Below, piece after piece: positions 1 to 11,792 of a stretch of DNA of 64,000 nucleotides. Made by a program: the position numbers and the translations under genes. The DNA lies in contig JAJGOT010000170.1 in NCBI GenBank assembly GCA_022457155.1, positions 1,212,501 through 1,276,500 on the forward strand. Direction: 5' to 3'. How positions within the stretch are numbered: position 1 is the first letter of the stretch; every line of letters begins with the position of its first letter. The stretch comes from Cladopsammia gracilis (lineage: Eukaryota; Cnidaria; Anthozoa; Scleractinia; Dendrophylliidae). Under the pieces are notes generated by a model that saw only the letters and a list, made by a program, of their open reading frames with translations, ran no database searches and was not told where the DNA came from.

Positions 1-554
1 CTCTCGCAACTGATCAGGCCTCTTCCCCCTTTCGTTCTTGGTACATATATTCTGGCAACATTACTTCATGGGTGTAGCTCTTTATTCATTGTCATGATTT
101 TCCTTGACTTCCTGTCCATTTCTTGTAGTTCTTCCTTACTCCATTTGATCATTCCTGCCCCATACCTCATGAGCGACACAGCCCAAGTGTTTACTGCTTT
201 GATCTTATTTTTGCCACTGAGTTGAGATTTCATGACAAGTTTGAACCACCTTAAATACTCTGATCGGAAGATACCTTTCATTTCCCTTTCCTTGAACTTG
301 TCCAACTCAAGGATACCCAGATACTTGTAGCCCTCGTCATCGACCTCCTTTATCATCTGCTCATTTATAAACTTAATGCCGTCACTTTTACACAACTTCC
401 TCCGCTTCAGCACCACAACACCACATTTCTTTATCCCAAATTCCATCCTTATGTCCTGGCTAATCAACTGTACTGTCGATACAAGGCTTTCAATCTCTGC
501 TTTGTTCTTGCCGTAAACCTTCAAGTCGTCCATGAAGAACAGGTGATTTAAAAC

Positions 555-557
<3 letters not shown>
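1..557 (-). pseudogene. LINE reverse transcriptase fragment (R2/R4-like group), broken
   Basis: The minus strand encodes the palm and thumb of a non-LTR reverse transcriptase. It starts around NHLFFMDDLK, the position of the catalytic [FY]xDD motif. It continues through KYLGILELDKFKE and TWAVSLMRYGAG to MTMNKELHP. An in-frame TGA follows at about 64-66. Past it the same frame still reads RIYVPRTKGGRGLI to the window edge, so the stop is a mutation and not the true end. The 5' side is cut off by the ATA microsatellite. No endonuclease or zinc-finger part is present here. The family is one of the restriction-like-endonuclease-type LINEs as far as I recognise it; the clade is uncertain. It is a dead fragment continuing beyond the window. 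Confidence 0.8.
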
Positions 558-623
<66 letters not shown>

Positions 624-624
624 T
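556..624. repeat. (ATA)n trinucleotide microsatellite
   Basis: About 23 near-perfect ATA/TAA units directly abut the 5' break of the LINE fragment. The poly-leucine ORF seen across it is an artefact of the repeat. Confidence 0.95.
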
Positions 625-1457
625 TAGAGGATCAAGAGTTAGAAGAAAAGCCTTTTGTGATTTTAAGAACATAGATATTGACATTGAAACCCAAGAAGGA
701 GCCATAATGTAATGTTAAGAATTCTTTATTACCGTCACCTTGTGAATACAAACGTCTTATATAAATTTTATTTTTATTGAAATTTTTTTAGTAACACTTT
801 TACGATATTTTATGGATTGTAATTATGAATATTTTTAGCATTTTAGTAGGTTAATAATTGTAAACGTGAAATTATTTGAGAATTTTTTTAATTAATTGTA
901 AACGTAAGATTGTTTGAGAATTTTTTAATAAAGGTTTTATCGTTTTATTTAAAAAATAATAATAATTATAATATTATTATTAATAATTATTATTATTGAG
1001 TTTCAACTATATTAAAATTCCACACGCTCTGTATGGCTACAATTGTATAGCCTGACGCAGTCTACAACCTGAATCGCTTTTCATGACGTTTTTTCTCCAT
1101 GTTCAGTGTTGGGTTTATCGATACACTAGTGCAATGTATCTTTATCTTTATCCCTTTGTTTTTTTTTTCTGAAACTGAGAAAAGGAGGCCTTGCCAAAGG
1201 GGATTGTCGACGAAAGAGTTGATATTATAGCAACAATAGCAAAGTTTTAAAATTAGACCCAATGGGCTTGGTTAGATAACGGTTAATTCATACACTTAGT
1301 TTAGATCGACTGAAAAAAAAATAGGATTATAGATTTAAAACATAACATTTCGTGATTTCGTTTTTAATTTTTGCTCCATTGTCGACACACAATCATTGCA
1401 TTAGGTTCGAGTTATTTGCAAATTGTAGTCAACCATCTATAACACGAACAACATATA
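625..1457. other. AT-rich stretch without recognisable gene
   Basis: Very AT-rich sequence with a short internal duplication of a TGTAAACGT...TTTGAGAATTTTTT phrase near 858-925. No coding frame with convincing composition and no element ends were seen. Confidence 0.5.
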
Positions 1458-1683
1458 CCTAATTCAATAAATGTTGCTTTGGCAGTTGGTCATTGGTAAT
1501 TGGGCATTGGCATTTGGGCATACGGAACACAATGCAATGCTTTACATCGCCAAACAATATTTTTATTATTTTATTATTATTTTTTTATTATTTTGCCACA
1601 CACAATGGATTACAAGCAGAATAAAAACGATAGCTTCCCAATGCCCAATTACCAATGACCAAAGCAACCTTTAATGAATTAGG
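1458..1683. mobile_element. Foldback (MITE-like) element, 226 bp
   Basis: The left end CCTAATTCAATAAATGTTGC is matched in reverse complement by the right end around 1660-1683, and the inner GGTCATTGGTAATTGGGCAT pairs with 1638-1660. The arms are about 50 bp with a TTATT-rich loop. Its right end coincides with the left end of the TIR element that starts at 1682, so one of the two inserted against the other. Confidence 0.6.
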
Positions 1684-2454
1684 GATATTACCATCTTCCC
1701 AGCGTGCTTTGGGTTAAATTCGGTCGAATGACTTCCGGTTGAACCGAAGAATGCACGTATTTTAGTCAAACTTGCACATGGATTTCCTCGCTATAAATTA
1801 AAGGCATGGCGAGAAAACAATAAGTACCTTTTTACTCTATAAATAATGGTCCAGAAAATGTTTTTCTTAGACTGGAGTAGACCCGTTGAAAAAGATAATC
1901 GTGTTATTGTTTGACTGTTGTCGTCCATGTCTGTGTGCAGTCTTTACTGAGGCGTATTTTAAATTGGCTGGATCGATACAAAAAAATGGAGTCAATAGCC
2001 AAATAACAACCAAATCCAGTCATTCGAGGCTTAAACTTTATCTAAAACATAGACTCGTGGAATCAATAAACCTTTTCGCCATTCGAAAGCAATGCCGGCT
2101 TAAATTAGAAGAAACAAAAACACAAAACCACGGACACTCAATTTCAACTCAACTAGGACGACTCAGCATGCAACTGTCCTGCTGTGTCTGTTTACGGCTT
2201 TGTTTATGTTTTAGTTCTAAATCAACCGTGAGTCGCTTTTTTTGCTATTTTCTGACCTTTTTAGGTACGAGTACTAATCATTTAGCTTTATTTGATTTTC
2301 ACCTTATCGTTTTTTACTGTAATCGAATCGAATCGGTCCGCAAATGCAAATAAATCTTCAACGCCGATAAAAACAGACAGCCACCGAAATAGATCATATT
2401 CACCTTCAAAATTTAAGATGAAATCGTGGAGTCAATTGGAGTCAATTAGGTAAG

Positions 2455-2552
2455 GGATAATGCCCGAGCTCCGAGGCCTTCTTAAAAATAATGACCGAGC
2501 GCGTAGCGCGAGGTCATTATTTTTAAGAAGGCCGAGGAGCGAGGGCATTATC
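2455..2552. repeat. 98-bp hairpin
   Basis: GGATAATGCCC at the left and GGGCATTATCC at the right bound an almost perfect foldback. Its stem includes GGCCTTCTTAAAAATAATGA and its loop is the self-complementary GAGCGCGTAGCGCGAG-type core. It sits just outside the TTAA element at 2557 and belongs to the same inserted block inside copy 1 of the larger TIR element. Confidence 0.8.
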
Positions 2553-3016
2553 CGTTTTAATGCACCTTTTCATTGTTTTAGAACAAGCAAACCAACGACT
2601 TGCTGTGAAATTTTGCTCATTAGTGACAGTAGTGATTGTCTAAATCCCGTAAGGATTGTGCAAGCATTTTAATCATTGTAATGACCCTCGTGGGCGAATT
2701 TTTTCTTGCCGTTACAATCAGTTTAGAATTGATCAACTATGGCTTCGATGAAACGCGGTGATGCGATGTGAAGCGCCGTTTGTGATATTCTTTACTGGCC
2801 AAGTAGGATACTTTTTACAACAAGATGCGTATAAAGTTTTCAAGTTACCGCAAAATAGGAAAAAGGAATCAGGAGGATGCAATCTTGGAAAAAATGTGAG
2901 CTAGCGAAGTGAAATTTTAATAGTACACTTTTGAAACGTTTCAATTCTTACATGACAAGGGTAAAAAGTTCCTTGACAGTCAGCAGTAGTAATAATCAGA
3001 AATGTGGGGATATGGG

Positions 3017-3225
3017 CTTTAGATTAGACTACGAGCAGTCTTTCTTTCCCAGCTTAGTCCATCGAGCGAGAAACGAAGAAACATTAACGAACGGTAATGG
3101 CCGTGCGAAACTGGGCGCCTCCAGTTTCGCGCGGCCATTATCCATTCGCTAAAAAATAATGTTTTTTCGTTCCTCGCTTGATGGACTAAGCTGGGAAAGA
3201 GAGACTGCTCATAGTCTAGCTTTAG
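3017..3225. repeat. Long imperfect hairpin, ~95-bp arms
   Basis: The left arm contains GAGCAGTCTTTCTTTCCCAG and CTTAGTCCATCGAGCGAG and pairs with the right arm up to 3225. The centre is a GCGAAACTGG...CCAGTTTCGC loop near 3108-3128. It lies inside the TTAA element. Confidence 0.8.
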
Positions 3226-3531
3226 ATAAAAATAGGAAATTCACTGTCGATAATTTTTTATTCCACGTTCAATGTAATGGAAAATATTGAGATTTTGCCT
3301 TATAGTGTCTATAGTAAAGGTTTATTTAAAACTATTAACCAAGGTAGTTGAAAACCTAAAAACATAAGTCCCTCCGAGATACAGGGTGTATGTTGTTGGT
3401 CCAGAGGGATGTTTTGTTTATTTTGTTGACATGTACATCAAAAGTATTTGTCAGGGGTGTTGCGAGTGCTATCCACGTTGGAATTTTTAATAAATTATGC
3501 TGATGTGCTAAATTGAGAAGATTCTAGAAAA

Positions 3532-3658
3532 TCACTGAGGTGGAACAGTAGGTTATTATTGTGATCAGTGAGGTGGAACAGGAGGTTACTATTTTTAATA
3601 ATAACCTCCTGTTCCACCTCACTGACCACAATAATGACCTGTTGTTCCATTTCAGTGA
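3532..3658. repeat. 127-bp hairpin with duplicated GTGGAACAG unit
   Basis: TCACTGAGGTGGAACAG is present twice in the left arm and as reverse complement twice in the right arm, around a TTTTTAATAATAA loop. This is a second foldback inside the TTAA element. Confidence 0.8.
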
Positions 3659-4023
3659 GTATGTATGCAGATTATTAGAAATAATAACCTGTTCAAAACA
3701 ATGAAAAGGTGCATTAAGAAGAGAGAGATGAGTCTACCACGCGATGCCAATCGAAAATGCGAGTGTTTCGGCCCGTCTGAGAAGCTAAGCGGCCTTGAGA
3801 AGAAACTGTAGAATATATAACCCGAAATGAAAGATATCCTGTAAAAGCGAATAGAATACTAAATAGGTAATAGTGGATTTCTTTTTAAAGGTTTGCACTT
3901 AACGACCAACTGACTTTCAACCTCAACGGCGTCTGTGTAAAATGAGCTGCTTACGGGTCGCCGCCGTTTGATAATATAGTTTGTTTGAAGTGCATGCCGG
4001 GAAGATGGTAATATCCTCCTTTG

Positions 4024-5021
4024 GTATACACATCAAAACAAACTCCGCCAAACTGGCAATCATTGTATTGACGTCGCAGCCCGACTATCCCAAGTCTCCC
4101 TTCTTGCGCGATTTTGTACCCCACTGGAAATTTCACATTTTTAGATGGTTAAAACGCGGGGAAGAAAAATCCAAGTCGAAAACATTTGTTCGATTTTCTT
4201 AACAGAACATCATGTAGATTCGATCAAGCAAATAAAAAATCTATCACATGCACTAAGAGGAACACCAATGACAAGACAGTGTTTAAGCTTACATATGCGC
4301 GAACAAAGATGGTCATGCGGGATACAGGAATTGAAGTTTTGACCAATTAGATCGGTGAATGCAATTGGTTTTACCAGATGTCCAAGAGAACATTTGGATA
4401 ATAAATTACCAGAAAAATTGGCAGAACTGATATGATTTGAACTCAGTCTATAGCGTGGATAAGTTTCTCATAGCTGAATGCTGGGCAATAAATGAAACAA
4501 GTTCTCACCTCCACGACAAAGTTCGATCGCGTTGGGTCGCCTATCAGTACAGAAGACTGCTGCCTGAGGTAATATGTGATTTTAGTATATGGTAAATTTG
4601 TATAACAAATGTCCGCAATGTTTCATCAAAACGATTTGTTTTTTTCGCGTGTTGTCTCAGAACAACCAACAAACTCAGCTTCTTTGGAAGGATTTTTTTT
4701 TATATTATAATTATCTTGATCGTTTTCACAAGAACCTACCTATCTTTTTTATCTGTGTCGTGTTATTGTTTTCCATTGAGATATTAAGTTTTTGTAAAGT
4801 CGTTTATTTCTCGTTACAGGTGTAACTTGTATTCATTCTTGTCTTTAAATTTCCGATCACCAAGCCGTTATGAATAAATTATAGTATTTTTTTTTTTGCT
4901 TGAAGGGAAACAAACCAAAATTGAATAAGGTCAAATTTGTATAGAGAATACCTAATGAACGGTAAAAATTGAAAGCCAAAAATAGCCTCGTTTTTGGCAC
5001 AGCTGCGCAATTGCGTCTGTC
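4024..5021. other. No supported gene
   Basis: AT-rich sequence with short unsupported ORFs only. It is upstream of the candidate gene on the + strand and may hold its promoter or further exons, but I cannot point to one. Confidence 0.4.
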
Positions 5022-5237
5022 AATGTGTGCTCATTCCGCATATGTTTTGTTTGATATGTTGATTATCGCGGGTGTTTATGAGCTGAAAATTGAACTTTAC
5101 CACGTTTCGGTAGAACATCACGCCACACGGCATGAATTTTCAGGCTATATGAATCGTAATTTGATATATGCTGAAATTGCGTTTTCCCGGCACCTTATAA
5201 TCAGTTCTCCATCTCAGATTCTAGCTAATTCGCTTGT
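5022..5237 (+). CDS. Possible upstream exon of the 5.7-kb gene
   Basis: An open frame from ATG at 5022 runs to a GTAG|GTAAAT donor-like site at 5237/5238. The frame leaves in phase 1, which is the phase needed at the acceptor before 5720. The joined frame would read ...LANSLVAGQKYNKS. The peptide (MCAHSAYVLFDML...) is not recognised and its hydrophobic N-terminal part is weak. The phase match could be chance (about one in three), so this is a suggestion and not a firm exon. Confidence 0.25.
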
Positions 5238-5719
5238 AGGTAAATTTGAAAGAGTATAATATTATCAAGTGATTTACGGTAACCTCCTGAGTTTGCTTTT
5301 GTAATTTTTTGACAAATGTCACAAATTGCATTTTTCCAACATCTGCATAAATGCCCTGACAAACAAACTCGTTGACGTCGTTTATTTGATCATAATACTG
5401 TTTTATCCACTCGTATCCAAGAGCGAGCTGTTATTAAACATGATGGTGCTTACGCAAGTTCATTAATCAACAATATTTCGTTTCAATTGAGCGAGCAAAA
5501 ATAGAGAATACTTCATTTTAAAGGCCCTCGTTGAATCACCGGTTTTTTTTTTATTGAGGAAGAATCTGCTTCCTGAAAAAGAAAGACTGTTGATTTTCAA
5601 TGCCATTTTTATTTGCCTAAAGTGTTCTCTCACACACACAAAAAAAATGTTTTTTAGTGAAGGCCAGCCAGAATTCAATTTATGCTAAAGAATAGACAAA
5701 CTTTGAGTGTGTCTTCCAG

Positions 5720-6570
5720 CTGGTCAAAAATACAACAAAAGTATCGTATATCTACACAGGGACAGGAACTGCGAGATAAAAGGACTGCAGCGAATCGTGC
5801 CGCCAGCATGTTCTTATGAAACTGAAAAAATGAAGCCATCAGCCAACTATCTCTCGAAACGAAGCCAAGATTTATCTCGAGAAATTCAGGTTACTACCCG
5901 GCCAAGCAGTGATGTTTATAGATATAGTTACAATTTAGGAACACTGGAATTTCGAACACGACGGAAAGAGGATGCGGAAAGTTTCTCAACAAAACGATGT
6001 GGAAAGAATGAAAGTGAATATGTCCAAGCATATAACGCGTCTGAACAAATGAGGATCTGCCGTCACAACTATGTTGGACAAAGCATTTCTGTTTCAAAGT
6101 TAATGGACTTCGCCCCGGGGACAAAAGTGTTGAAAACATCTGAAATAAGCAGGCAAGATAATGATGAAGAAAAGCAAGAACCATTTTCTACAAAAGAAAC
6201 ATTCTATTCTCACGACCGTAGCCAGAAAATTAATGTTGACGTCTGCCAACGAGAAAAAAATGATTTCGACACGGAATTGGTCGAGACGAGTGGTATGGTT
6301 AGCGGGACAGTTTGTAAAACAGAATTTGGACAAAGTCAAGAATGCTATGAAGCCGAAGAACACAGAGACGAAAGATACGGAAATAAATGCGATTTTTATC
6401 CACCTATTGAAAAATTCCGCAGAGCTGCACGGGTTCTTGGGGTATGTTTGCCGTCGAAAGAGTTGTATTTAAGTTGCGGCGGGAGACGAAATGGCGAATG
6501 CGAGGGCCATTCATATGATAATTGCCTAGAACACGGCCCACTTCTGCGAATTTTGAATAAGCGATTTTAG
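5720..6570 (+). CDS. Hypothetical protein, probable last exon
   Basis: An open frame of about 284 codons ends in TAG at 6568-6570. A TGTGTGTCTTCCAG acceptor-like site lies directly before 5720, so this is more likely a terminal exon than a complete gene. If translation began inside the exon, the first ATG is at 5830 (MKPSANYLSKRSQD). The protein is hydrophilic and charged, with scattered cysteines and a C-terminal segment PPIEKFRRAARVLGVCLPSK. It has no signal peptide, membrane segment or domain I recognise. Amino-acid composition and length set it apart from the short chance ORFs around it, and an AATAAA follows 90 bases downstream. I regard it as a real host gene of unknown function, perhaps lineage-restricted. 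Confidence 0.55.
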
Positions 6571-6659
6571 ATTTAGCGTTTTTTGCCGTAAGGATGCGTA
6601 ACATGTGTATGTACTATATTTAAAAAACTAATTCAGAATGTAATCGGGAAATTATCACT

Positions 6660-6665
6660 AATAAA
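6660..6665 (+). terminator. Poly(A) signal AATAAA
   Basis: AATAAA lies 90 bp after the stop codon of the 5.7-kb candidate gene, in the position expected for its 3' end processing signal. Confidence 0.5.
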
Positions 6666-6669
6666 AGGT

Positions 6670-7898
6670 TCTTATCAAAATGATTATTGAAAGATATGAA
6701 GCGAAGTTCGACAGTCGTGTTTATGACCATATATAGATTCATACCATTTATAATTAATCGAAGCTCGCCAAAACAAGCAATGCACAAATTGTATATTATG
6801 AGGGGTTTGCATGGCTAAAAAATTCAAAATGACACAATCGATTTTGTGTGAATTAAAATGTAAATCTAAACACATAAACGATAACAACGTTTTTGAAGAA
6901 GAACGGGCGATGAATGCTACTATATTTTGAGCATGAAATCTCTCTTTTATTTTCTGTTAACATTTACTTCGCGTCGAATGATAGACAATGCAGGCCTCAA
7001 TTGTCACGTCAAATCGCCAAAGTTCAATTAGTTTGGTATTGGCTTTTGTTATTCAGTTCTATTTTAGTCGTTTTGTTTATTCGGATTCAGAAACGCAGAA
7101 TCGACGATTATTAGCAGCTTAACAGGGGCTTTAAAAAGCTAATTAATATATTTGCTAAAATATATTCTAAAGTCCTGTTTCATCACTATCCGTGTTTTTG
7201 CGTTGTGTTGACAGTCTGACTATAATTGACCGGCCTTAAATTAAACACAATCCTTTCTTTCCCTTTTCCTTTCGTTTTTTATTCTTCTTTTATGTTATGA
7301 TTTTCGTTAGTTAAAAAATATAAAAACGAAAAGCAAGTGCTCGCTTAAATCTACACCCTGATCGGAAAAAAGCAATACGATACTACTTTTATAGCATTAA
7401 ATGTATAGTGCTTTAAAAGCTTCGGTCTTTCTTTGTCTGGTTTGCTAATAATCACTAAGAAGCATAAAAAAAAAACTAAAAAACAAAGTTATTTGGTTCT
7501 TTTTGTGTGAAACCATTTTAAACGAAGAGTTTATTTTTTAGTGTTATATACGCATGGAGCATGCGGCGAAAATGTAGTGCTTCCCGTGCGATATCGCACG
7601 GCTCATCAGCCTCGACACTTGGAAAATAACCACGCCTTATTTAATACCCAAATTAAGCTAATGTTGAAGAACATTCAAGTGGAACTGGCGGTTCCTTTTT
7701 ACGGAAGGTGAAGTGCTGCGAGCAGATACCGTCTAGTAATTAACGAAGCATTATATTTCTCGATCAATAAAACGTGTTAGGTAACAGTGGCCAAATATAT
7801 TGCAGTAAAGAGTAAAAAGGGCAAAACCCGAAACGTTTGGTACTTTTACATAAATTTTGGCACTTTAATATTAATAATTTTCAATTTTTTCATGTAGT
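6670..7898. other. Intergenic, no supported gene
   Basis: AT-rich with short unsupported ORFs. The only structure seen is an 18-bp perfect palindrome, CCGTGCGATATCGCACGG, near 7582-7600. Confidence 0.45.
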
Positions 7899-8173
7899 AA
7901 AGAGTGGCCTGGGAAAACAGACGACTTTTCGCGGTGGCGCCACTACGGTTCCCTCCGCGAAAAGACGTCTGAGACGAAAACGAGCGCAAAAATACCGTAC
8001 TGATGATGTAACGCTACTCAGATTAGGGCAGTCCTTCTGATTGGTTGAAACATTCTCATTGTAGGTTGCGTTAAATGTCATCAGTCCGGTTTCTCAGACA
8101 TCCTTTTGCGGGGAGAACCATAGTGCCGCCACCGCGAAAAGTAGTCTGTTTTCTCAGGCTAAGAAAAGAGTGG
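7899..8173. mobile_element. MITE with AAAGAGTGG direct repeats
   Basis: The inverted ends CCTGGGAAAACAGAC (left) and CCTGAGAAAACAGAC (reverse complement of right) continue into ACTTTTCGCGGTGGCG. The 9-bp word AAAGAGTGG occurs just outside both ends (7899-7907 and 8165-8173), as expected for an 8-9-bp target duplication of hAT or Mutator-like elements. No transposase. Confidence 0.7.
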
Positions 8174-8311
8174 ATTATAACATATTTTTGTTAATGTCCT
8201 TGAAAGTGGGCATTAGGTGGTTTAATAAACTATAAAGTATAAAGTCATAAAATCTTGGATGGCATTCGGATCTAAAGTCTGACACACTAACGACTACATC
8301 ACCGCGCCTCC

Positions 8312-8312
<1 letters not shown>

Positions 8313-8357
<45 letters not shown>
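8313..8357. repeat. (CAA)n microsatellite
   Basis: About 15 CAA units. The minus-strand poly-leucine ORF across it is an artefact. Confidence 0.95.
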
Positions 8358-8358
<1 letters not shown>

Positions 8359-8769
8359 TAAATGTCCTTTTACTATGTATATGACTACATGCAACGATTT
8401 AGGAGCATAACTGACTCAGTTATAAAGCTTTTCATGTTTGTAATACATATTTTGTAGACGATAACAGGCATAACAAACTAATGGTCACTTGGCACATTCG
8501 TTACTTACTGAGCACATTCGATCAGTTCAGTTTGTTTGTCACAGTTCAGAGCACATCGGTTCAACCCTTTGCTCCTCATTCCAACCCTCAGACGACAAAT
8601 TTGCTCCGGGCGTGCGCGTTACCAAAATGAACTGTTGCTCATAATTATGTATGTATGCGCTATTGTTTTGCTTTTGGATTTCTATTGTTTTGGCTTTCGT
8701 TTTAGTTTTAAGAACGGTATATGCATAACTAATGTATGGGGTTAAACGGAAACCTTTCCGGTTGAAAAG

Positions 8770-9535
8770 TGCAAAATGACGGAGGTTTTTTCGCTCGAAC
8801 CAAAGCAAATTTCCCACAGAAATGTTTACTAGATTCCAATCTTTCCAAACCCGTGTGTGGATGTTGACATTGCGCCTGTTAAAATGAGTTAGAACGCTTA
8901 AAGCGATGACCGCGCGGTCGAACTCCATACAAGCCTTTATACGAAATTGCTCACTTCAAGGTAAAAATGACGGTACTTTTATTTATATATTATAATCCGC
9001 AAAGCTGTTGGCATGAAAGCGGATATTTTTTAAAAGTTATTAAAATATTTTAACGTTTCTAGATATAATAATAACCATATTACTTGAATCCGAGTGTGGA
9101 TTTCCGAAAAGTAATTCATAAATTGCCAGGCCATGCATTGACAGAAGAGCATGCGAATAGATACAGACTAATAGAAGCCAAAATTGGATCAGTCGAAGCA
9201 TAGTGCACTGAAAAAATGGCACTATGACGAGATTTTTTGCCTCCAACTAAATCATATTTCCCACGAAAATGTTCACAAGATCCCAGTCTCTTCAAAACCG
9301 AGTGTGGATGTTGACATTACGCCTATTAAATTGAGTTAGAACACTTAAAGCGATGACCGCGCGGTCGAACTCCATACAAGTCTTTATACGAAGTTGCTCA
9401 CTTCAAGGTAAAAATGACGGTACTTTTTTTTTAAAGTTATTAAAATATTTTAACGTTTCTAGATAGAATAATAACCATATTACCGGAATCTGAATGTGGA
9501 TTTCCGAAAAGTAATTCATAAATTGGCGAAATTTT
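8770..9535. repeat. Tandem duplication, period about 455 bp
   Basis: Two diverged copies follow each other, roughly 8775-9135 and 9230-9535. Each contains GCGATGACCGCGCGGTCGAA, GGTAAAAATGACGGTACTTT and TTAAAATATTTTAACGTTTC in the same order. The second copy is shorter around its AT-rich middle. No gene is duplicated. Confidence 0.8.
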
Positions 9536-10632
9536 GATTTTCCCTTAGAAAAAAGTCGTTTTCACAGTGATTTTAAGGGTCAAATTGGGGATCTGGGGAC
9601 GAGTTAAAAAAATTAGAGGCAAATGTCACCCAATTTTTTGCCATGCGCATTACTTTCGTAATCAACGATGTACCGAGCTTCCTGATTCATTGTTTTGTTA
9701 TCCAATATGGCCTCCGTGCAAACCACCATTAGAAAGAATACTGACCAAATCCAGAAGAGAAGCGCTTCAAAATGAAGAGAAAATCTAACGTGTTTGAGCC
9801 AGCGTTACAATGGTCAGCTGTGCCATTAAACAGCATGAAAGCGAGGCTAAAGGATATCTCAACACAGAAAAAGCGAGGCAAAGTGTTCAACTAACACATC
9901 TCAGATTGACATGGTATCTAAACTCAATAGCTATTAAATAGCTAGCTCAATAGCTAGTTAAATGCTGCAAAGTTTTTGAAAAACGTTTGTTTCAAATACA
10001 CAAAGTTGCCTAAGGCGTCTTACGGTTGTGACCGCACTTGGCGCAGAATACTGTTTTATCAAAATTATTCAAACGCAGTTAGTTATGAATTTTCAGTTCT
10101 GCAAAATTCATTACTCTTAAACCGAGAGAAAATATATCATTTCCTCTTGCTGCAGACATAATAAAGATACGAAGCCAAGTTCGATGAAATTGATAAATTT
10201 CGGTTTTTTTGCACTTTCGCAAGAAAATAATGTACTTATTTTGTATGTGCAAACTGTTTTTCAATCCGATCACGGGAAAACGGTTGTTTTCGGCTGTATT
10301 TTTCGCATGGCCGCCATTAAAGTTGCATGTTCCTGAAGCTCCAAAAGATAGACAGCGAAAGTGACTGGATTTTCATGAACATGTAAATTTAATGGCGACT
10401 GCGTATATGCGAATAGTAAGGCCGAAAAAAAAAACCTGTTTTCCCTTGATTAAATTGAAAAACGGTTTTTGCAGGTTACTAAGTACATTATTCCCTTCCG
10501 AAAAATGCACAAAAATGAAATTTAAAAACTTGATTGAACTGGCTCTTAAAGAGAGCAGTCTCATTTTCAAGTTGGCAATACTTTTTCCTGTAAAAAGTTA
10601 GCCGGAAAATTTTGGCTGATGGATTGTGATTA
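9536..10632. other. No supported gene
   Basis: AT-rich spacer with a small cluster of AGCTAGCTCAATAGCTAG-type direct repeats near 9925-9965. Confidence 0.4.
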
Positions 10633-10800
10633 TGTTATTTTAAAATGTGTTTTCGCCTGTTTAGGAGGTCGTTAAAGTTATCTAGCACTTTCTCAGGATC
10701 ATTACTTTCAATTTTCTTCCCTTTAGAGAAATTAAGCTGATTGATTATCTATCATTTGTGAATTGCGAGCCATTTGCACCTCTTATATCATTCTGGTAAG
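10633..10800. repeat. Dispersed repeat, copy without MITE (empty site)
   Basis: AATGTGTTTTCGCCTGTTTAG followed by GGAGGTC and TTGATTATCTATC matches the sequence flanking the MITE at 11793-11914. Here TTTA and GGAGG are joined directly, giving the pre-insertion state. Confidence 0.7.
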
Positions 10801-11753
10801 GGCATTCGTGCCAAAAGTTTTTACAACACAGATGTCATTATTTCTAGTAAATTTATTCTTAAGAAGGGTATTTGAAAAAAACCCTACGACTACAATATGT
10901 GCGCAATTTTTTGACGCAATGGGTAGAAAAAACGAAAAAAAAAAATCAACCTTCTACAATACAGAAGGACCATCCATTGAGTTAAATCTACTCACAGTTA
11001 ACGCAACGGCTTTAACCAGCCCTTTATAGTTTAGATCGCTTCCTTTTAAAGCTTGGCGCTCGCTTGTTCTTGACACATGGTACGGACATTGCGACCGATG
11101 AATCCGTGTGCAGTAAGGATATGCACAATTTTACCACATCTGTGATATTTCCCGCGCGCTCATCGGCCGAAAGCTATTGTCAGTTTATAAGAGTACAAAG
11201 CATGATATGACGTAATTGATCACGCCACCCGCGTCAAGCACGCAAGCAGGAAAACAAATGATTTAATTGGCTTCAAGAAGAAATTCAGCCGGTTTGGTTT
11301 GAAAGATAGCTGCTTTCTCTGTCTATGTTCGACGAATTGTCGCCGTTTCTAATCAAATATAACATTTGCCATATATTGGCAAGAAATCTTCGATAGTAAA
11401 AGCTCGAACGTTTGGAACAGAACTTGGGACGGCTGTGGACTCGAGGACTTCGGGTAACCTGGCAAACTTATTAAGAGGACGCGAAACCCTACTGCTTTAT
11501 ACAAAAAAATACACTTATTGTGAAGTGAAAACTGAGACCGGTAAAATCAAAAGTTTCTGTGATGATCAAAGTTTCAATACGCTCGATGTTCGGTTTATTT
11601 CTCTGGATTTTGAGGCCAAATTGAACATGATGGTTCCGAGTAAAATGTTGTTGCTATAGTAAAAAGCAAATAAATTTTAGTTTGCCATTATATGTCCTCT
11701 GGTAAATAATACTTTGACGTCATAACATGTTCAAAACATGATCAAATCACAAG
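10801..11753. other. No supported gene
   Basis: Only short weak ORFs, including a 97-codon frame at 11366-11659 without ATG at its start or coding-like features. Confidence 0.4.
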
Positions 11754-11792
11754 ATTGTGAAAATGTTGTTTAGAATGTGTTTTCGCTTATTT

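Larger units (their letters stand above)
2557..3717. mobile_element. TTAA-flanked non-autonomous DNA transposon with 23-bp TIRs
   Basis: TTAATGCACCTTTTCATTG... at the left is repeated as its exact reverse complement at the right (3695-3717), and both ends carry TTAA. TTAA target duplication is established for the piggyBac and Kolobok superfamilies; which one applies cannot be told without a transposase. The 1.16-kb interior has no coding frame but holds two further long hairpins (3017-3225 and 3532-3658). Confidence 0.7.
1682..4023. mobile_element. Non-autonomous TIR element, copy 1 (interrupted)
   Basis: The left end reads GGATATTACCATCTTCCCAG and the right end is its reverse complement (3996-4020). 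A second copy lies at 20215-21376 with the same ends. Without the insertion at about 2452-3717 this copy is about 1.1 kb, the same size as copy 2. No transposase frame is visible. The left end lacks the outer AAAGG bases present in copy 2. The interior 2052-2451 lies in the opposite orientation to copy 2. Confidence 0.75.

Noticed and set aside
490..705. ORF with a long leucine run
   Set aside because: It is the ATA microsatellite read in one frame.
6100..6472. ORFs in other frames within the 5.7-kb gene
   Set aside because: Shadows of the longer + strand frame, with poor composition.
8175..8357. Poly-leucine ORF on the minus strand
   Set aside because: It is the CAA microsatellite read on the other strand.
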